In this document: piece by piece, positions 7,825 through 16,386 of the stretch
How the letters are laid out: every line of letters begins with the position of its first letter
How positions within the stretch are numbered: the first letter of the stretch is position 1
NCBI GenBank assembly: GCA_964443745.1
Contig: CAYUEN010000029.1
Coordinates: 1 to 24,869, forward strand
Reading direction: 5' to 3'
From: CAYUEN01 sp964443745
GTDB taxonomy: Bacteria > Campylobacterota > Campylobacteria > Campylobacterales > QNZT01
Length of the DNA: 24,869 nucleotides
The notes under the pieces: generated by a model
The model's database searches: none
Told to the model about the DNA's origin: nothing
What the model saw: the letters and a program-made list of their open reading frames with translations, nothing else
Made by a program: the position numbers and the translations under genes

Positions 7825-8901
7825 ATGGCAGACATACTGAGTCAGGACGAGATCGATGCACTGTTGGAAGTCGTGGACGACACCCATGAGGCTCCCGCGG
7901 ACGAAGTCGCACTCCCCGCACAGAGTGCACCGGAGCGGCACATCATGCTCTACGATTTCAAGCGCCCCAACCGTGTCTCCAAAGAGCAGCTTCGCGCCAT
8001 CAAGGGTATTCACGACAAGATGGCCCGAAACCTCTCCTCCCACATCTCGGCCACCCTCCGCTCGATCATAGAGATCACCCTTCAGTCGGTCGATCAGATG
8101 ACCTACGGTGAATTTCTGATGTCACTTCCCAGCCCGACCAGTTTCAACATCTTTTCGATCAAACCGCTTGATGGAAACGCGGTACTGGAGATCAACCCCT
8201 CCATCGCCTTCGCGATGCTCGACAAACTTTTGGGAGGGAAGGGAGAGGGATACGAATACGAACGAGAGCTGACCGATATCGAACTCAACCTGCTCGACAC
8301 GATACTGCGTGTGATGATGTCCAAGCTCAAGGAGGCTTGGGCTCCGGTCATCGAGATGATCCCCATCGTCGAATCCAAAGAATCCAGTCCCAACGTCGTC
8401 CAGATCGTCGCGCAGAACGAAATCGTCATCATGATCGTCATGGAGATCACCATCGGCGAAACCAGCGGTATGATCAACATCGCCTACCCGGTGATCTTCC
8501 TCGAATCGATCCTCTCCAAACTCGCCAGCAAAAACATCATGGTAGGTGAAACCAATGCCAAAAAAAGCCGAAACCAGGAGCTCAGGGAGTTGATCAAGCG
8601 CGCCGACATCCTCACCGAAGCGATCCTCGGCGAAACCGACCTAAGTATCCGCGAGATTCTCGATCTGGAGGTGGGAAGCGTCATCCGGCTCGACCGCCCC
8701 GCCACAAACAAAGCGATCATCACCATCGACAAGAAAGAGGTTTTCGAAGCCAAGATGGGTATCCACAACCACCGCAAAACACTCCGGATCAGCCGGGTGA
8801 TCGAATCCGACAGAGACGAAATCAAAGAGATTCTCAGAAAATACGAAGAGGATCGTATCCAAAAACTCCAGCGCATCAAACAAGAGGTCATCAATGAATA
8901 G
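7825..8901 (+). CDS. fliM: Flagellar motor switch protein FliM
   Basis: C-ring protein that binds phosphorylated CheY and passes the signal to the rotor. The N-terminus carries the CheY-binding peptide LSQDEIDALL (5-14). It is followed by the CheC-like middle domain (about 45-235) with GEFLMSLPSPTSFNIFSI and MLDKLLGGKGEG. A C-terminal SpoA/FliN-like domain follows (about 260-340, SIREILDLEVGSVIRLDRP). Length 358 is usual. The ATG abuts the fliA stop with no gap, and the 3' end overlaps fliY by 8 nt, so the switch proteins are translated in tandem. Confidence 0.97.
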   Translation: MADILSQDEIDALLEVVDDTHEAPADEVALPAQSAPERHIMLYDFKRPNRVSKEQLRAIKGIHDKMARNLSSHISATLRSIIEITLQSVDQMTYGEFLMSLPSPTSFNIFSIKPLDGNAVLEINPSIAFAMLDKLLGGKGEGYEYERELTDIELNLLDTILRVMMSKLKEAWAPVIEMIPIVESKESSPNVVQIVAQNEIVIMIVMEITIGETSGMINIAYPVIFLESILSKLASKNIMVGETNAKKSRNQELRELIKRADILTEAILGETDLSIREILDLEVGSVIRLDRPATNKAIITIDKKEVFEAKMGIHNHRKTLRISRVIESDRDEIKEILRKYEEDRIQKLQRIKQEVINE

Positions 8902-9733
8902 ATTTATCCAACTGTTACAAAAAGAGATCGTCTCCACGATCGAGGGGCTTACCGGACAATCCCCCCTACTCACACTCGAAAGCGAACAGGAGATCGATGC
9001 TTCCACCCATGTCGAACCTCCCCTCGCTCTTATCAAAATCGATGCGGACGAAGGGGATAAAGGGACGCTCGAGATCGCTTTCGCCGTCCCGCTCGCGACC
9101 GTTCTGAGCGATCTGATGCTCGGCGGAGAGGGCGAAGAGCAAGAGCGTATGACCGAAGACGACCTCGATGCGACCAAGGAGATCGTCTCCAACATCTTCG
9201 GTGCTCTCTCCACGACACTTAGCGCCCAAAAGGAGCTTCCACCGCTCGGTTTTACGATCAAAGAGGCGGCGATCGTCGAAAACGAAACGAGCGACTTCGC
9301 ACAGATGGCGCGTCTGTACACCTACCAGTTCAACATCGCCAACACCTCCGCCCATATGGTGATCGCCGTAGACAACCGTTTTCTGGAAAATTTCGGCACA
9401 CCCGCCGAATCGGGAAAAGAGGCCCATCCCGCCCCCTCCCACGCCGCACCCAGCGGCCTCTCGGAAGAGGAGCTCAAAAATATCTCCCTTATCATGGACG
9501 TACAACTGCCCATCAGAGTACGTATCGGCACCAAAACCGTCCTACTCAAAGATGTCCTGGGTATGGATATCGGATCGGTCGTCGAACTCGACCAGCTCGC
9601 CAACGAACCCCTCGACGTTCTCGTCGGCGACAAGGTGATCGCCAAAGGCGAAGTGGTCATCGTGGATGGGAACTTCGGTGTGCAGATCATCGAAATCGGC
9701 TCCCCCAAAGAGCGGCTGAGCCAGCTGCAATAA
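8894..9733 (+). CDS. fliY: Flagellar motor switch protein FliY (FliN-like)
   Basis: Second switch-complex component. In Campylobacterota FliY has a CheC-like N-terminal part and a FliN-type SpoA domain at the C-terminus. Both are visible: residues about 1-165 with conserved FAVPLATVLSDLMLGG, then a Pro/Ala/Ser linker (about 168-190, HPAPSHAAPSG), then VQLPIRVRIGTKTVLLKDVL to the end, the FliN fold. Length 279 agrees with the family. No CheY-binding DEIDAL peptide is present at the N-terminus, unlike FliM. Start ATG overlaps the fliM stop by 8 nt. It ends the operon; mnmA follows after 37 nt with its own -10 element. Confidence 0.93.
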   Translation: MNRFIQLLQKEIVSTIEGLTGQSPLLTLESEQEIDASTHVEPPLALIKIDADEGDKGTLEIAFAVPLATVLSDLMLGGEGEEQERMTEDDLDATKEIVSNIFGALSTTLSAQKELPPLGFTIKEAAIVENETSDFAQMARLYTYQFNIANTSAHMVIAVDNRFLENFGTPAESGKEAHPAPSHAAPSGLSEEELKNISLIMDVQLPIRVRIGTKTVLLKDVLGMDIGSVVELDQLANEPLDVLVGDKVIAKGEVVIVDGNFGVQIIEIGSPKERLSQLQ

Positions 9734-9737
9734 ATTT

Positions 9738-9746
9738 TGTTATAAT
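9738..9746 (+). promoter_or_regulatory. mnmA promoter, extended -10
   Basis: TGTTATAAT is an extended -10 (TGnTATAAT) in the 37-bp gap after fliY, with a T-rich upstream run (AAATTTTG). No -35 is apparent. It would start transcription about 25 nt before the mnmA GTG at 9771, whose ribosome site GAGGGG is at about 9759-9764. Confidence 0.65.
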
Positions 9747-9770
9747 ATCCCCAAAAAAGAGGGGAAAAGC

Positions 9771-10787
9771 GTGAAAAGAGTATTGGTCGCCATGAGCGGC
9801 GGCGTGGATTCTACCGTCGTCGCATGGCTACTGCAGCGGCAGGGATACGAAATCGAGGGGGTCTACTTCAAACTCCACGACAATCCCGCCTACCATGCCG
9901 AAAATATCGAACATGTCAAACGCGTCGCCGACTATTTGAATATCCCCTATCGCATCCTCGATCTGCAAGAGCGTTTCACGCAGGCGGTCTATCGCCCCTT
10001 CGTCGAAACCTACAGACAAGGACGCACTCCCAACCCCTGCGTACTCTGCAACCGCACCATCAAGCTGGGAGCCGTGGTCGAATACGCGAAAAAAGAGGGA
10101 TTCGACGCACTCGCCACCGGCCACTACGCCCGCATCGACGGAGGATTCATCGCCCAGGCGGCGGATCGTACCAAGGATCAGAGTTATTTTCTGGCAAACG
10201 TCGAAAAAGAGGCACTCGATTTCGTGCGCTTTCCCCTGGGAGATATGCTCAAGGAGGATGTCAAGAAGCTCGCCTCCTCCATCGAAGTCCTCGAATCTTT
10301 CGCGACCAAAAAGGAGAGCAGCGAAATCTGTTTCGTAGAAACCACCTATCTGGACATCCTCAAAAAACACACCCCGATCGACCGTCCCGGAGAGGTGGTC
10401 GACAGCGGGGGGAAGGTGATCGGCACGCACAAAGGCTATATGCACTACACCATCGGCAAACGGCGCGGCTTCTCCCTCTTTAAGGCGCACGAACCCCACT
10501 ACGTCACCGCCATCGACGCCGATCGCAACCGCATCGTCGTCGGCAAACGGGAAGAGCTCGATATCACGGAGTTTTGCGTACGGGATCTGAACCTCTTCAT
10601 CGATGCGAAAACCCTCGCATGCGATGTCAAGATCCGTTATCGGAGTCCGCAGGTCCCCTGTACCTTGCAAATCGACGGCACCGAAGCGACCGTCAGACTC
10701 CAAAACCCCGTCCAGGGACTCGCCCCCGGACAAGCGGCGGTCTTTTACGTAGACGAACGCGTCGTCGCATCGGGATGGATCGTCTGA
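9771..10787 (+). CDS. mnmA: tRNA-specific 2-thiouridylase MnmA
   Basis: Thiolates U34 of Lys, Glu and Gln tRNAs, receiving sulfur through a relay. The 338-residue product has the PP-loop SGGVDST (9-15), GVYFKLHD, the first catalytic cysteine in NPCVLCNRTIK (Cys93 aligns with Cys102 of E. coli MnmA; Cys90 occupies the position of Asp99), ATGHYAR (115-121), DQSYFL (136-141) and the second cysteine in SSEICFVE (Cys187). The C-terminal beta-barrel ends QAAVFYVDERVVASG. The start is a GTG preceded by GAGGGGAAAAGC. Its last 43 nt overlap the 3' end of the oppositely oriented RND permease gene. Confidence 0.96.
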   Translation: MKRVLVAMSGGVDSTVVAWLLQRQGYEIEGVYFKLHDNPAYHAENIEHVKRVADYLNIPYRILDLQERFTQAVYRPFVETYRQGRTPNPCVLCNRTIKLGAVVEYAKKEGFDALATGHYARIDGGFIAQAADRTKDQSYFLANVEKEALDFVRFPLGDMLKEDVKKLASSIEVLESFATKKESSEICFVETTYLDILKKHTPIDRPGEVVDSGGKVIGTHKGYMHYTIGKRRGFSLFKAHEPHYVTAIDADRNRIVVGKREELDITEFCVRDLNLFIDAKTLACDVKIRYRSPQVPCTLQIDGTEATVRLQNPVQGLAPGQAAVFYVDERVVASGWIV

Positions 10788-13700
10788 GTTTTGACCGTCC
10801 AGATAAAGACGGCAGGGATGAACACCAGCGTCATAAAGGTTCCGACGATCAAACCGCCGATCGCCACCGCACCCAGCGGCGCGAGCCTCTCAAGACCGAT
10901 CGCGGCCCCCTGTGCTACCGGCAACATACCCACGGATACCGCAAAAGCCGTCATCAATACCGGACGCGTACGGATTTTGATCGACTCGAGCATCGCGGTT
11001 TTTTTATCCGCCCCTTTTCGAATCTGCTCGATCGCGAAGTGGATCAACAAAATGGCGTTGTTGACGATCACGCCCGAAAGCAGCATAAAGCCCATCATCG
11101 CCGGCATCGAAACATGATAATCCATCGCCAACATCGTCCATGAAGCCCCGATGATCGTCAGTGGAATCGAAAAGAGAATCATCGCCGAAATTTTGATATT
11201 GCCGAACATCACGATCAGCGTCAGAAAAATCAGCACCACCGCCATGATTATCGCACCTATCATTCTTTCGGCGGACGATTTGAACTGTTTGATATCGCCG
11301 ATCTGCTCCAGTTCCACCCCTTTGGGCAGCTCCACCTTCTCAAGCTGCGCTTCGAAACTTTTCATGATATGCGATATCGCCGCTTTCTCCCTGTTTCCAT
11401 AGACTTCCAGCGTATATTGCAACCCCTCTCTCGTAATTAGGCTCGGCTCCTTGGCGAAAGTGATCTTCGCCACTTTCTGGAGCGGTATCTTTCCTTTTTG
11501 GGTGTCGATGAGCGTCTGCTTCAGGGTTTCGAAATCGTCCCTCTGTCCGCTTGGCAGCCACACCCTCACCGTATAATCCATACTGTTCGTTTTGGCGAAC
11601 GTACCGACCGGCGCACCACGAAGCACCGTCCGCAGTTGCGCGACGATGTCGGAACGATGCAATCCGTAACGAAGCGCTTCGGCTTCGTTTACCTCCAGGT
11701 TGTAGACGGTTTTATCCATATCCCACGTTTTGGCGACGGAAACCACCCCTTTGGTATGCGCCAGCGCCTTTTGCACCTTCGCGCCCGCCGCCTGAAGCCT
11801 GGTGATATCGTCGCTGCTGAGTTTCGCATCGACGTTCGCACGGATACTCGCGAGTGCGGTCGCACCGTACGGCGTGACTTCCAGATATTTGATATGCGGA
11901 ATTTTGGCGATACGTTCGCGTAACGCCCGTGCGATCTGCCAGATATCTTTCTCTCGTTTGTACCTGTCGACGTAAGTGGCGACGATCGAGAGGTGATCGA
12001 TCCCGCTGCCGCTACCGATACTCAATACGCCCGGTTCGCTACCGATACTCGCGGAGACCCGCAGCAGCTTGCCTTCCTCTTCGAGTATCCCGTTGACCTC
12101 TTTCATGATCGCTTCGCTCTTTTGGATGGGTAGATTCGCATCGGTCGTGATTTTGACATTGACCGCACCCGTATCCATCGGCGGCATCAGCTCCTGCCCC
12201 ACGACCGGCATCACCAGTTTGACCGAGGTGACAAACAGCGCCAGCAATACGACGATGGAAACGACTCCCAACAGTTTCGATCCCGTGATGGCTCGTACGA
12301 TCGTGGCGAAAAAACTCTGAATCAGATCGTTCGCCCGGCCGATCACGGCATGAAACCACCCTTCGACTTTCAACAAAAGAGGATGCCGGATCGCCAGAAT
12401 ATGAAGCGACAACAGCGGCACGGCGACGATCGAAATGATATACGAAGCCAAAAGCGCCAGCAGCAGCGTCCCCACCAGAGGCGCGAAAACGGTTTGGGGA
12501 TAGCCCCCCACGAAAAGCATCGGCGCGAGTGCGATCATCGTCGTGATCGTACCGCTGAGATCGGCGAACATGATCTCTTTGGTGCCCTCGAATACCGCCG
12601 CATGAATCTCTTTACCGAGTTCCCGGTAGTGACGTTCGATATTCTCCATCACCACGACCGTATCGTCCAGCAACAACCCGAGCGCCAGAATGATCGCCGT
12701 CAGCGTCACGACGTTGAAATCGATCCCCACGAGCCACATCAGCGCGATCGTGGAGGCATACACCAGGGGAATCGTCACCAAAACGACCAGAATCTGCCTG
12801 AAACTCGCCAAAAACAAAAACACCACGATCGTCGACATCACGATCGCGTCACGCAGCGATTCGAACATATTGATCGTACTCTGTTCGATCGTCTCCTTTT
12901 GGGTGTCGCTTATCTGAAAGTCGATATTTTGATATTTGGCTCTGAAATCTTCGAGTCTTTTTTCCACCCTTTCGATCGTCCCGATCACGTCCGCGGTGAC
13001 GGAACGCTGCACCGAAAGCGCGATCGCCGGTTTGCCGTTACCAAAATACGCGGCACTGTTTTCGTAGTGGCCGAAATAGACCTCGGCCACATCCGAAAGC
13101 TTCACATTCGGCGAAAGCGCCATATTTTTCAAAGCCTCCACCTTCTCCCGCTTGCCCTGCGATTTCAAAAGATATCGGTGTTCTTCGTTGGTGACGAAAC
13201 CGACGGCGTATTCGTTGTCGTTCTTTCGAAGGGTGGCGATCACCTGTCCCAACGAGAGGCGGTAGCTATCCAGCTTCCTCTTGTCGATGATGATCTGCAG
13301 CTCTTTTTCGTACCCCCCGAAAAGATCGACATTGGCGACCCCTTTCGTCTTGAGCAGCGTATGTTTGATCTCTCCCGTGGCCAGATCGCGGATATCTTCC
13401 AGCGTCAGCGACGATCCCTCCTTGGCCGACATCGCTATCACCACGACCGGGGCGGTCGCCTCGGTGATCTTGATGATTTGGGGCTCTTTGATATCTTGGG
13501 GGAGTTTCGCGCGAATTTTGGAGAGCGCGTTTGTGACGTCATTGACCGCGGTATCGATATCCTTGCTGTATTCAAACTCCGCACGGATCACCGTCACTTC
13601 GTCGATCGTCGTCGAATAGGCGCGCCTGATTTCGTCCAGGGCGTAGAGTTCCTCTTCGACGGGAACGGCGATATTGCTCGCCATCGTCTTGGCCGAAGCG

Positions 13701-13873
13701 CCCGGCTCCACGATCACCAACGCCACTTCGGGATAGTTGGAATTGGGAAAGAGGTTTCTGTGGATTTTGTTGTAGCCCGTCGCACCCGCTAGAATGAAAA
13801 GCGCCAGAAAGGAGATGATGATGTGCGGTTTGGCGAGTACCCTTTCGATCCAGCTGCCAGATCCGGAAGACAT
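10745..13873 (-). CDS. RND-family efflux permease (HAE1-like)
   Basis: Inner-membrane proton-driven pump of the AcrB superfamily, about 1042 residues, with the usual two repeats of one helix, a large periplasmic loop and five further helices. TM4 has the proton-relay pair in GLLLDDTVVVMENIERH (Asp403/Asp404 from this start; 407/408 in AcrB). In TM10 the segment GVIVNNAILLIHFA has Asn where AcrB has Lys940; the arginine of the TM11 motif TRPVLMT is kept. Substrate cannot be told; the DD pair argues against a CusA-type metal pump. The start ATG at 13873 (GGAGG seven nt upstream) was preferred; a GTG at 13876 is also in frame. It overlaps the end of the fusion protein gene and is the last gene of a three-gene operon. 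Confidence 0.93.
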   Translation of the reverse strand: MSSGSGSWIERVLAKPHIIISFLALFILAGATGYNKIHRNLFPNSNYPEVALVIVEPGASAKTMASNIAVPVEEELYALDEIRRAYSTTIDEVTVIRAEFEYSKDIDTAVNDVTNALSKIRAKLPQDIKEPQIIKITEATAPVVVIAMSAKEGSSLTLEDIRDLATGEIKHTLLKTKGVANVDLFGGYEKELQIIIDKRKLDSYRLSLGQVIATLRKNDNEYAVGFVTNEEHRYLLKSQGKREKVEALKNMALSPNVKLSDVAEVYFGHYENSAAYFGNGKPAIALSVQRSVTADVIGTIERVEKRLEDFRAKYQNIDFQISDTQKETIEQSTINMFESLRDAIVMSTIVVFLFLASFRQILVVLVTIPLVYASTIALMWLVGIDFNVVTLTAIILALGLLLDDTVVVMENIERHYRELGKEIHAAVFEGTKEIMFADLSGTITTMIALAPMLFVGGYPQTVFAPLVGTLLLALLASYIISIVAVPLLSLHILAIRHPLLLKVEGWFHAVIGRANDLIQSFFATIVRAITGSKLLGVVSIVVLLALFVTSVKLVMPVVGQELMPPMDTGAVNVKITTDANLPIQKSEAIMKEVNGILEEEGKLLRVSASIGSEPGVLSIGSGSGIDHLSIVATYVDRYKREKDIWQIARALRERIAKIPHIKYLEVTPYGATALASIRANVDAKLSSDDITRLQAAGAKVQKALAHTKGVVSVAKTWDMDKTVYNLEVNEAEALRYGLHRSDIVAQLRTVLRGAPVGTFAKTNSMDYTVRVWLPSGQRDDFETLKQTLIDTQKGKIPLQKVAKITFAKEPSLITREGLQYTLEVYGNREKAAISHIMKSFEAQLEKVELPKGVELEQIGDIKQFKSSAERMIGAIIMAVVLIFLTLIVMFGNIKISAMILFSIPLTIIGASWTMLAMDYHVSMPAMMGFMLLSGVIVNNAILLIHFAIEQIRKGADKKTAMLESIKIRTRPVLMTAFAVSVGMLPVAQGAAIGLERLAPLGAVAIGGLIVGTFMTLVFIPAVFIWTVKTQTIHPDATTRSST

Positions 13874-14958
13874 CACTCCGCCTCCGTCGTTTCGACATGT
13901 CCGAATGCGGGCAACGAAGCGAGTTTCACCTCCGTCCCCTTCGCGATCGCTTTATCGGGACATGGAGAGATGATCGCGCTGTTTCCTACCTGTAGCTTCA
14001 CCGAAACCCTTCTGGGTTCGAAACTCTTCGCGTCGTATACCATCACGAACACACCCTCCTTTTTGTGCAAAAGCGTATCGGAAGGAACGACACACCCTTT
14101 GGCTTCGTCGATTTTCACTTCGATATCGAGACTGGTTCCGATCGGCCTGTCTATCTCTCTTTCCAACGCCACTTCGGCGTCGCTAAGACCGTTTTGGGAG
14201 GTGTTGTAGAGCGTTTTGATTTTGCCTACGTATCGACCGTTCCAAAATACCTCTTTGCCGGCTACGATCGTATCCTGCAAAGCGGGCGCATACGAAAAGA
14301 GCAGTTTTTTCTCCCGACTGCTCATCGCCAAAATCGGTTTTCCGGCCGCGGCCAAATCCCCTTCATGCAAGATCAGCGTATCGACGACGCCGTCAAAAGG
14401 CGCCAAGATTTTCAGATAGGAGAGTTGATGGGTAAGCTGGGCGATTTTCTGCCTGGTATTTTCCACCACCGAAATTTTGGCGCGCATCGCCGCCCGCGAA
14501 AGATCCAATTTCTCTTTCGCCAATCCGCCCGCTTCATAGAGTTTCTCGTTTCTGCGGTAGATGCTTCGAGCAACGGCCAGATCGTTTCTCTGCGCCCGCA
14601 ACGCCGACTCCAGAGCGGCGATCGACGAACGAATCTCCGCCGCGTCGATTTCGACCAGAGGATCGCCTTTATGCACGAACTGGGACTCCTGTACATAGAC
14701 TTTTCTCACGTAGCCGGCCAGTTTCGTAGAGAGTTTGATACTTTTTTGCGCCAGAAGTCGGCCCAAAAAACGCTCCTTTCGCGCGATCGTCCCCTCTTTC
14801 GCCCGCACCACCGGCATCGTGAGTTTCGCCGCTTCCGCTATCGGCGCGTCGGCTACCTGCGCTCTTCGCTTCTGCAAAAGGCCTCTGCCTTTTATCCCCA
14901 GTATGACGATACCGATCACCGCGATCAGCGTCACGACCCTCTTTTTAGTCATTTTCAT
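13873..14958 (-). CDS. Efflux periplasmic adaptor (membrane fusion protein, HlyD/AcrA type)
   Basis: Links the RND permease to the TolC-like channel. It has 361 residues: a membrane anchor at about 8-24 with basic flanks, the first lipoyl half (LSTKLAGYVRKVYVQESQFV), a helical hairpin (about 107-180, Ala/Glu/Arg/Lys-rich), the second lipoyl half (LKILAPFDGVVDTLILHEGD), then beta-barrel and membrane-proximal domains to the end. No lipobox cysteine is seen, so it is anchored by the helix rather than by lipid. It begins 14 nt inside the 3' end of the channel gene (AAGGG upstream of ATG 14958) and overlaps the permease start, so the three subunits are translationally coupled. Confidence 0.92.
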   Translation of the reverse strand: MKMTKKRVVTLIAVIGIVILGIKGRGLLQKRRAQVADAPIAEAAKLTMPVVRAKEGTIARKERFLGRLLAQKSIKLSTKLAGYVRKVYVQESQFVHKGDPLVEIDAAEIRSSIAALESALRAQRNDLAVARSIYRRNEKLYEAGGLAKEKLDLSRAAMRAKISVVENTRQKIAQLTHQLSYLKILAPFDGVVDTLILHEGDLAAAGKPILAMSSREKKLLFSYAPALQDTIVAGKEVFWNGRYVGKIKTLYNTSQNGLSDAEVALEREIDRPIGTSLDIEVKIDEAKGCVVPSDTLLHKKEGVFVMVYDAKSFEPRRVSVKLQVGNSAIISPCPDKAIAKGTEVKLASLPAFGHVETTEAE

Positions 14959-16240
14959 CTTTCACACCCTTTTCCAGTAAATAATCCAGATAGTACAGAC
15001 TCTTCTGGTAGTCGTATCTGCTTTGTATCACTTTCGCGCGTGCCCGTTGCGTTTTGCTTTTTGCGAGCAAAAGATCGTTCAACGTCGCCGCGCCATGGCG
15101 ATAACGTATGTTTTCTATCTTTTCACTCTCTTCGCTTAGCCGCTGCGTCGCTTCGCCGCCCCGATAAAGCGCCTGGTTTCGTTCTATCTTGGCGATCGCC
15201 TCCGCAAGCTCTTTTTTCAGATCCCACGCGGTTCGCTCCTCCTGAATCGCCGCCTCCATCTGCGCTATTTTCGCCTTTTGGATATCGATCGCGCTCGTAC
15301 CGAAATCGAACAGATTGTATTTCAGATTCACACCCGCCTGCCATAGCGTTTCGTCGTCCCAGTCACCGCGTTTTCCGTCTTCGCCGTAGTTTTTTCCCCA
15401 ATAGGCGGAAAACGCTACCTGCGGATAGCGAACGGCTTTGGATTTCGAAACTTTTTTCTTCGCTTTTCGTACCGAAAGCGACGCGATGCGCATCTTCGTC
15501 AGATTCGCGATCCTCTTTTCGAGCGCTTCGTAGTCGTACGCCCTCTTTTTGACATCGATAGAGAGGGGAGAGAGTGTTTCGATTTTTTTGCCGACCAGCG
15601 AAGAGAGTGTCGCCATCGTGATCTTCAGATTCGAAGCGAGCACTCCCTCTCCCGCCCTGGAATCCTCCAGCGCCGCATCCGCTTTGTAGAGATCGATTTT
15701 CGCCTTTTTGCCGAGTTTCACCTCATACGCGATCTGTTTACGCAGCCGGGAGAGTGCTCGGGTATAGCTTTTTTGCGCAAGAAGTGTCTCCTTCAGGCCG
15801 AGCGCACTCAGATAGAGCGCACGTACGTTGTAGACGAGTTGTTCCCGGCTCAACCGCACCTTCGCTTCCGCCATCTCTTTCGCCAGACGGCCGATCTCCA
15901 CCTCTCTCGTGCGTGCGAACCCCGTAAAAAGAGGGACACTGTACGCCAAGCCGGCACTGTAGAGATCCTCGGTCGTGGTGATCGGTCGGCCCGAAGCGAT
16001 CACATCCGGCGTCAGCGGCGCCAAAGTACGCGGAAGATTGTAGTGGGTGTAGTTTCCCACGATATCAAATTCCCCGTAACGTCCGGCTTTGCTCTTTTCG
16101 TGTTGCAATCTGGCCAGTTCCCGCTCCGCTTTCGCCTGTTTGACGAGCGTACTCTCCTTCATCGCATAGGCGACCACTTGATCGAGCGTCTCCGATTGGA
16201 GCGAAACACTCATCAACAACAGAAGAAAAGGGTATTTCAT
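14945..16240 (-). CDS. TolC-family outer-membrane efflux channel
   Basis: Outer-membrane exit duct of the tripartite pump, 431 residues. The signal peptide is MKYPFLLLLMSVSLQS. Two internally related halves of long coiled-coil helices follow (SETLDQVVAYAMKESTLVKQ starting the first, and from about 235 the second), with beta strands such as SAGLAYSVPLFTGF (about 95-108) and QAGVNLKYNLFDFG (about 306-319), the classic paired TolC motif. The C-terminal helix carries RYRHGAATLNDLLLAKS, another family hallmark. The ribosome site AAAGGGAG precedes the ATG at 16240. It is first in the efflux operon and is divergent from exbB. Confidence 0.92.
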   Translation of the reverse strand: MKYPFLLLLMSVSLQSETLDQVVAYAMKESTLVKQAKAERELARLQHEKSKAGRYGEFDIVGNYTHYNLPRTLAPLTPDVIASGRPITTTEDLYSAGLAYSVPLFTGFARTREVEIGRLAKEMAEAKVRLSREQLVYNVRALYLSALGLKETLLAQKSYTRALSRLRKQIAYEVKLGKKAKIDLYKADAALEDSRAGEGVLASNLKITMATLSSLVGKKIETLSPLSIDVKKRAYDYEALEKRIANLTKMRIASLSVRKAKKKVSKSKAVRYPQVAFSAYWGKNYGEDGKRGDWDDETLWQAGVNLKYNLFDFGTSAIDIQKAKIAQMEAAIQEERTAWDLKKELAEAIAKIERNQALYRGGEATQRLSEESEKIENIRYRHGAATLNDLLLAKSKTQRARAKVIQSRYDYQKSLYYLDYLLEKGVKDEND

Positions 16241-16325
16241 AAAACGCTCCCTTTATGTAATAGGCTGGATTTTATCCTTTTTGTATGAACTCAGCGTGAA
16301 CCCCGCTCCATCCGCCGCAGGATCC
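16241..16325 (-). promoter_or_regulatory. Leader of the efflux operon, promoter uncertain
   Basis: This is the minus-strand upstream region of the TolC-like gene. TAAAAT (revcomp of 16271-16276) inside the small inverted repeat GGATAAAATCC is the best -10 candidate, but no -35 at proper spacing is visible. The OmpR-type half-sites of the divergent exbB promoter (16326-16343) lie only about 50 bp upstream of this candidate. Confidence 0.3.
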
Positions 16326-16359
16326 TTTTAACAGAAACTTAACGGTTTTGGACTATAAT
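16326..16359 (+). promoter_or_regulatory. exbB promoter with two 11-bp-phased regulator half-sites
   Basis: Two 7-bp elements, TTTTAAC (16326-16332) and ACTTAAC (16337-16343), start 11 bp apart. The second starts 17 bp before a consensus -10 TATAAT (16354-16359). The -35 position is occupied by the second element, as in promoters activated by OmpR/PhoB-family regulators. The core resembles the PmrA box (TTAA repeated with 11-bp phase). The exbB ATG is 27 nt past the -10. Confidence 0.65.
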
Positions 16360-16386
16360 CATGCGATTCATTACAAAAGAGAGAGT

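Noticed and set aside
2642..9733. Sigma-54 or sigma-28 promoters within the flagellar operon
   Set aside because: I looked for GGCAC/TTGC and for CGATAA-type -10 elements in the gaps and found none that convinced me.
12350..13792. 480-codon plus-strand frame opposite the RND permease
   Set aside because: It is Arg/His/Gln-rich with no signal or motif, is fully antisense to a conserved pump gene, and has no start context.
10745..13873. Copper efflux (CusA-type) assignment for the RND pump because of the nearby copper receptor
   Set aside because: CusA-type pumps carry a single-aspartate TM4 motif and methionine relay residues; this protein has the DD pair of drug/hydrophobe exporters, so copper export is not supported by sequence.
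14065..15552. 495-codon plus-strand frame opposite the adaptor and channel genes
   Set aside because: It crosses the boundary of two overlapping real genes and has the typical Arg/Phe/Ser-rich shadow composition.
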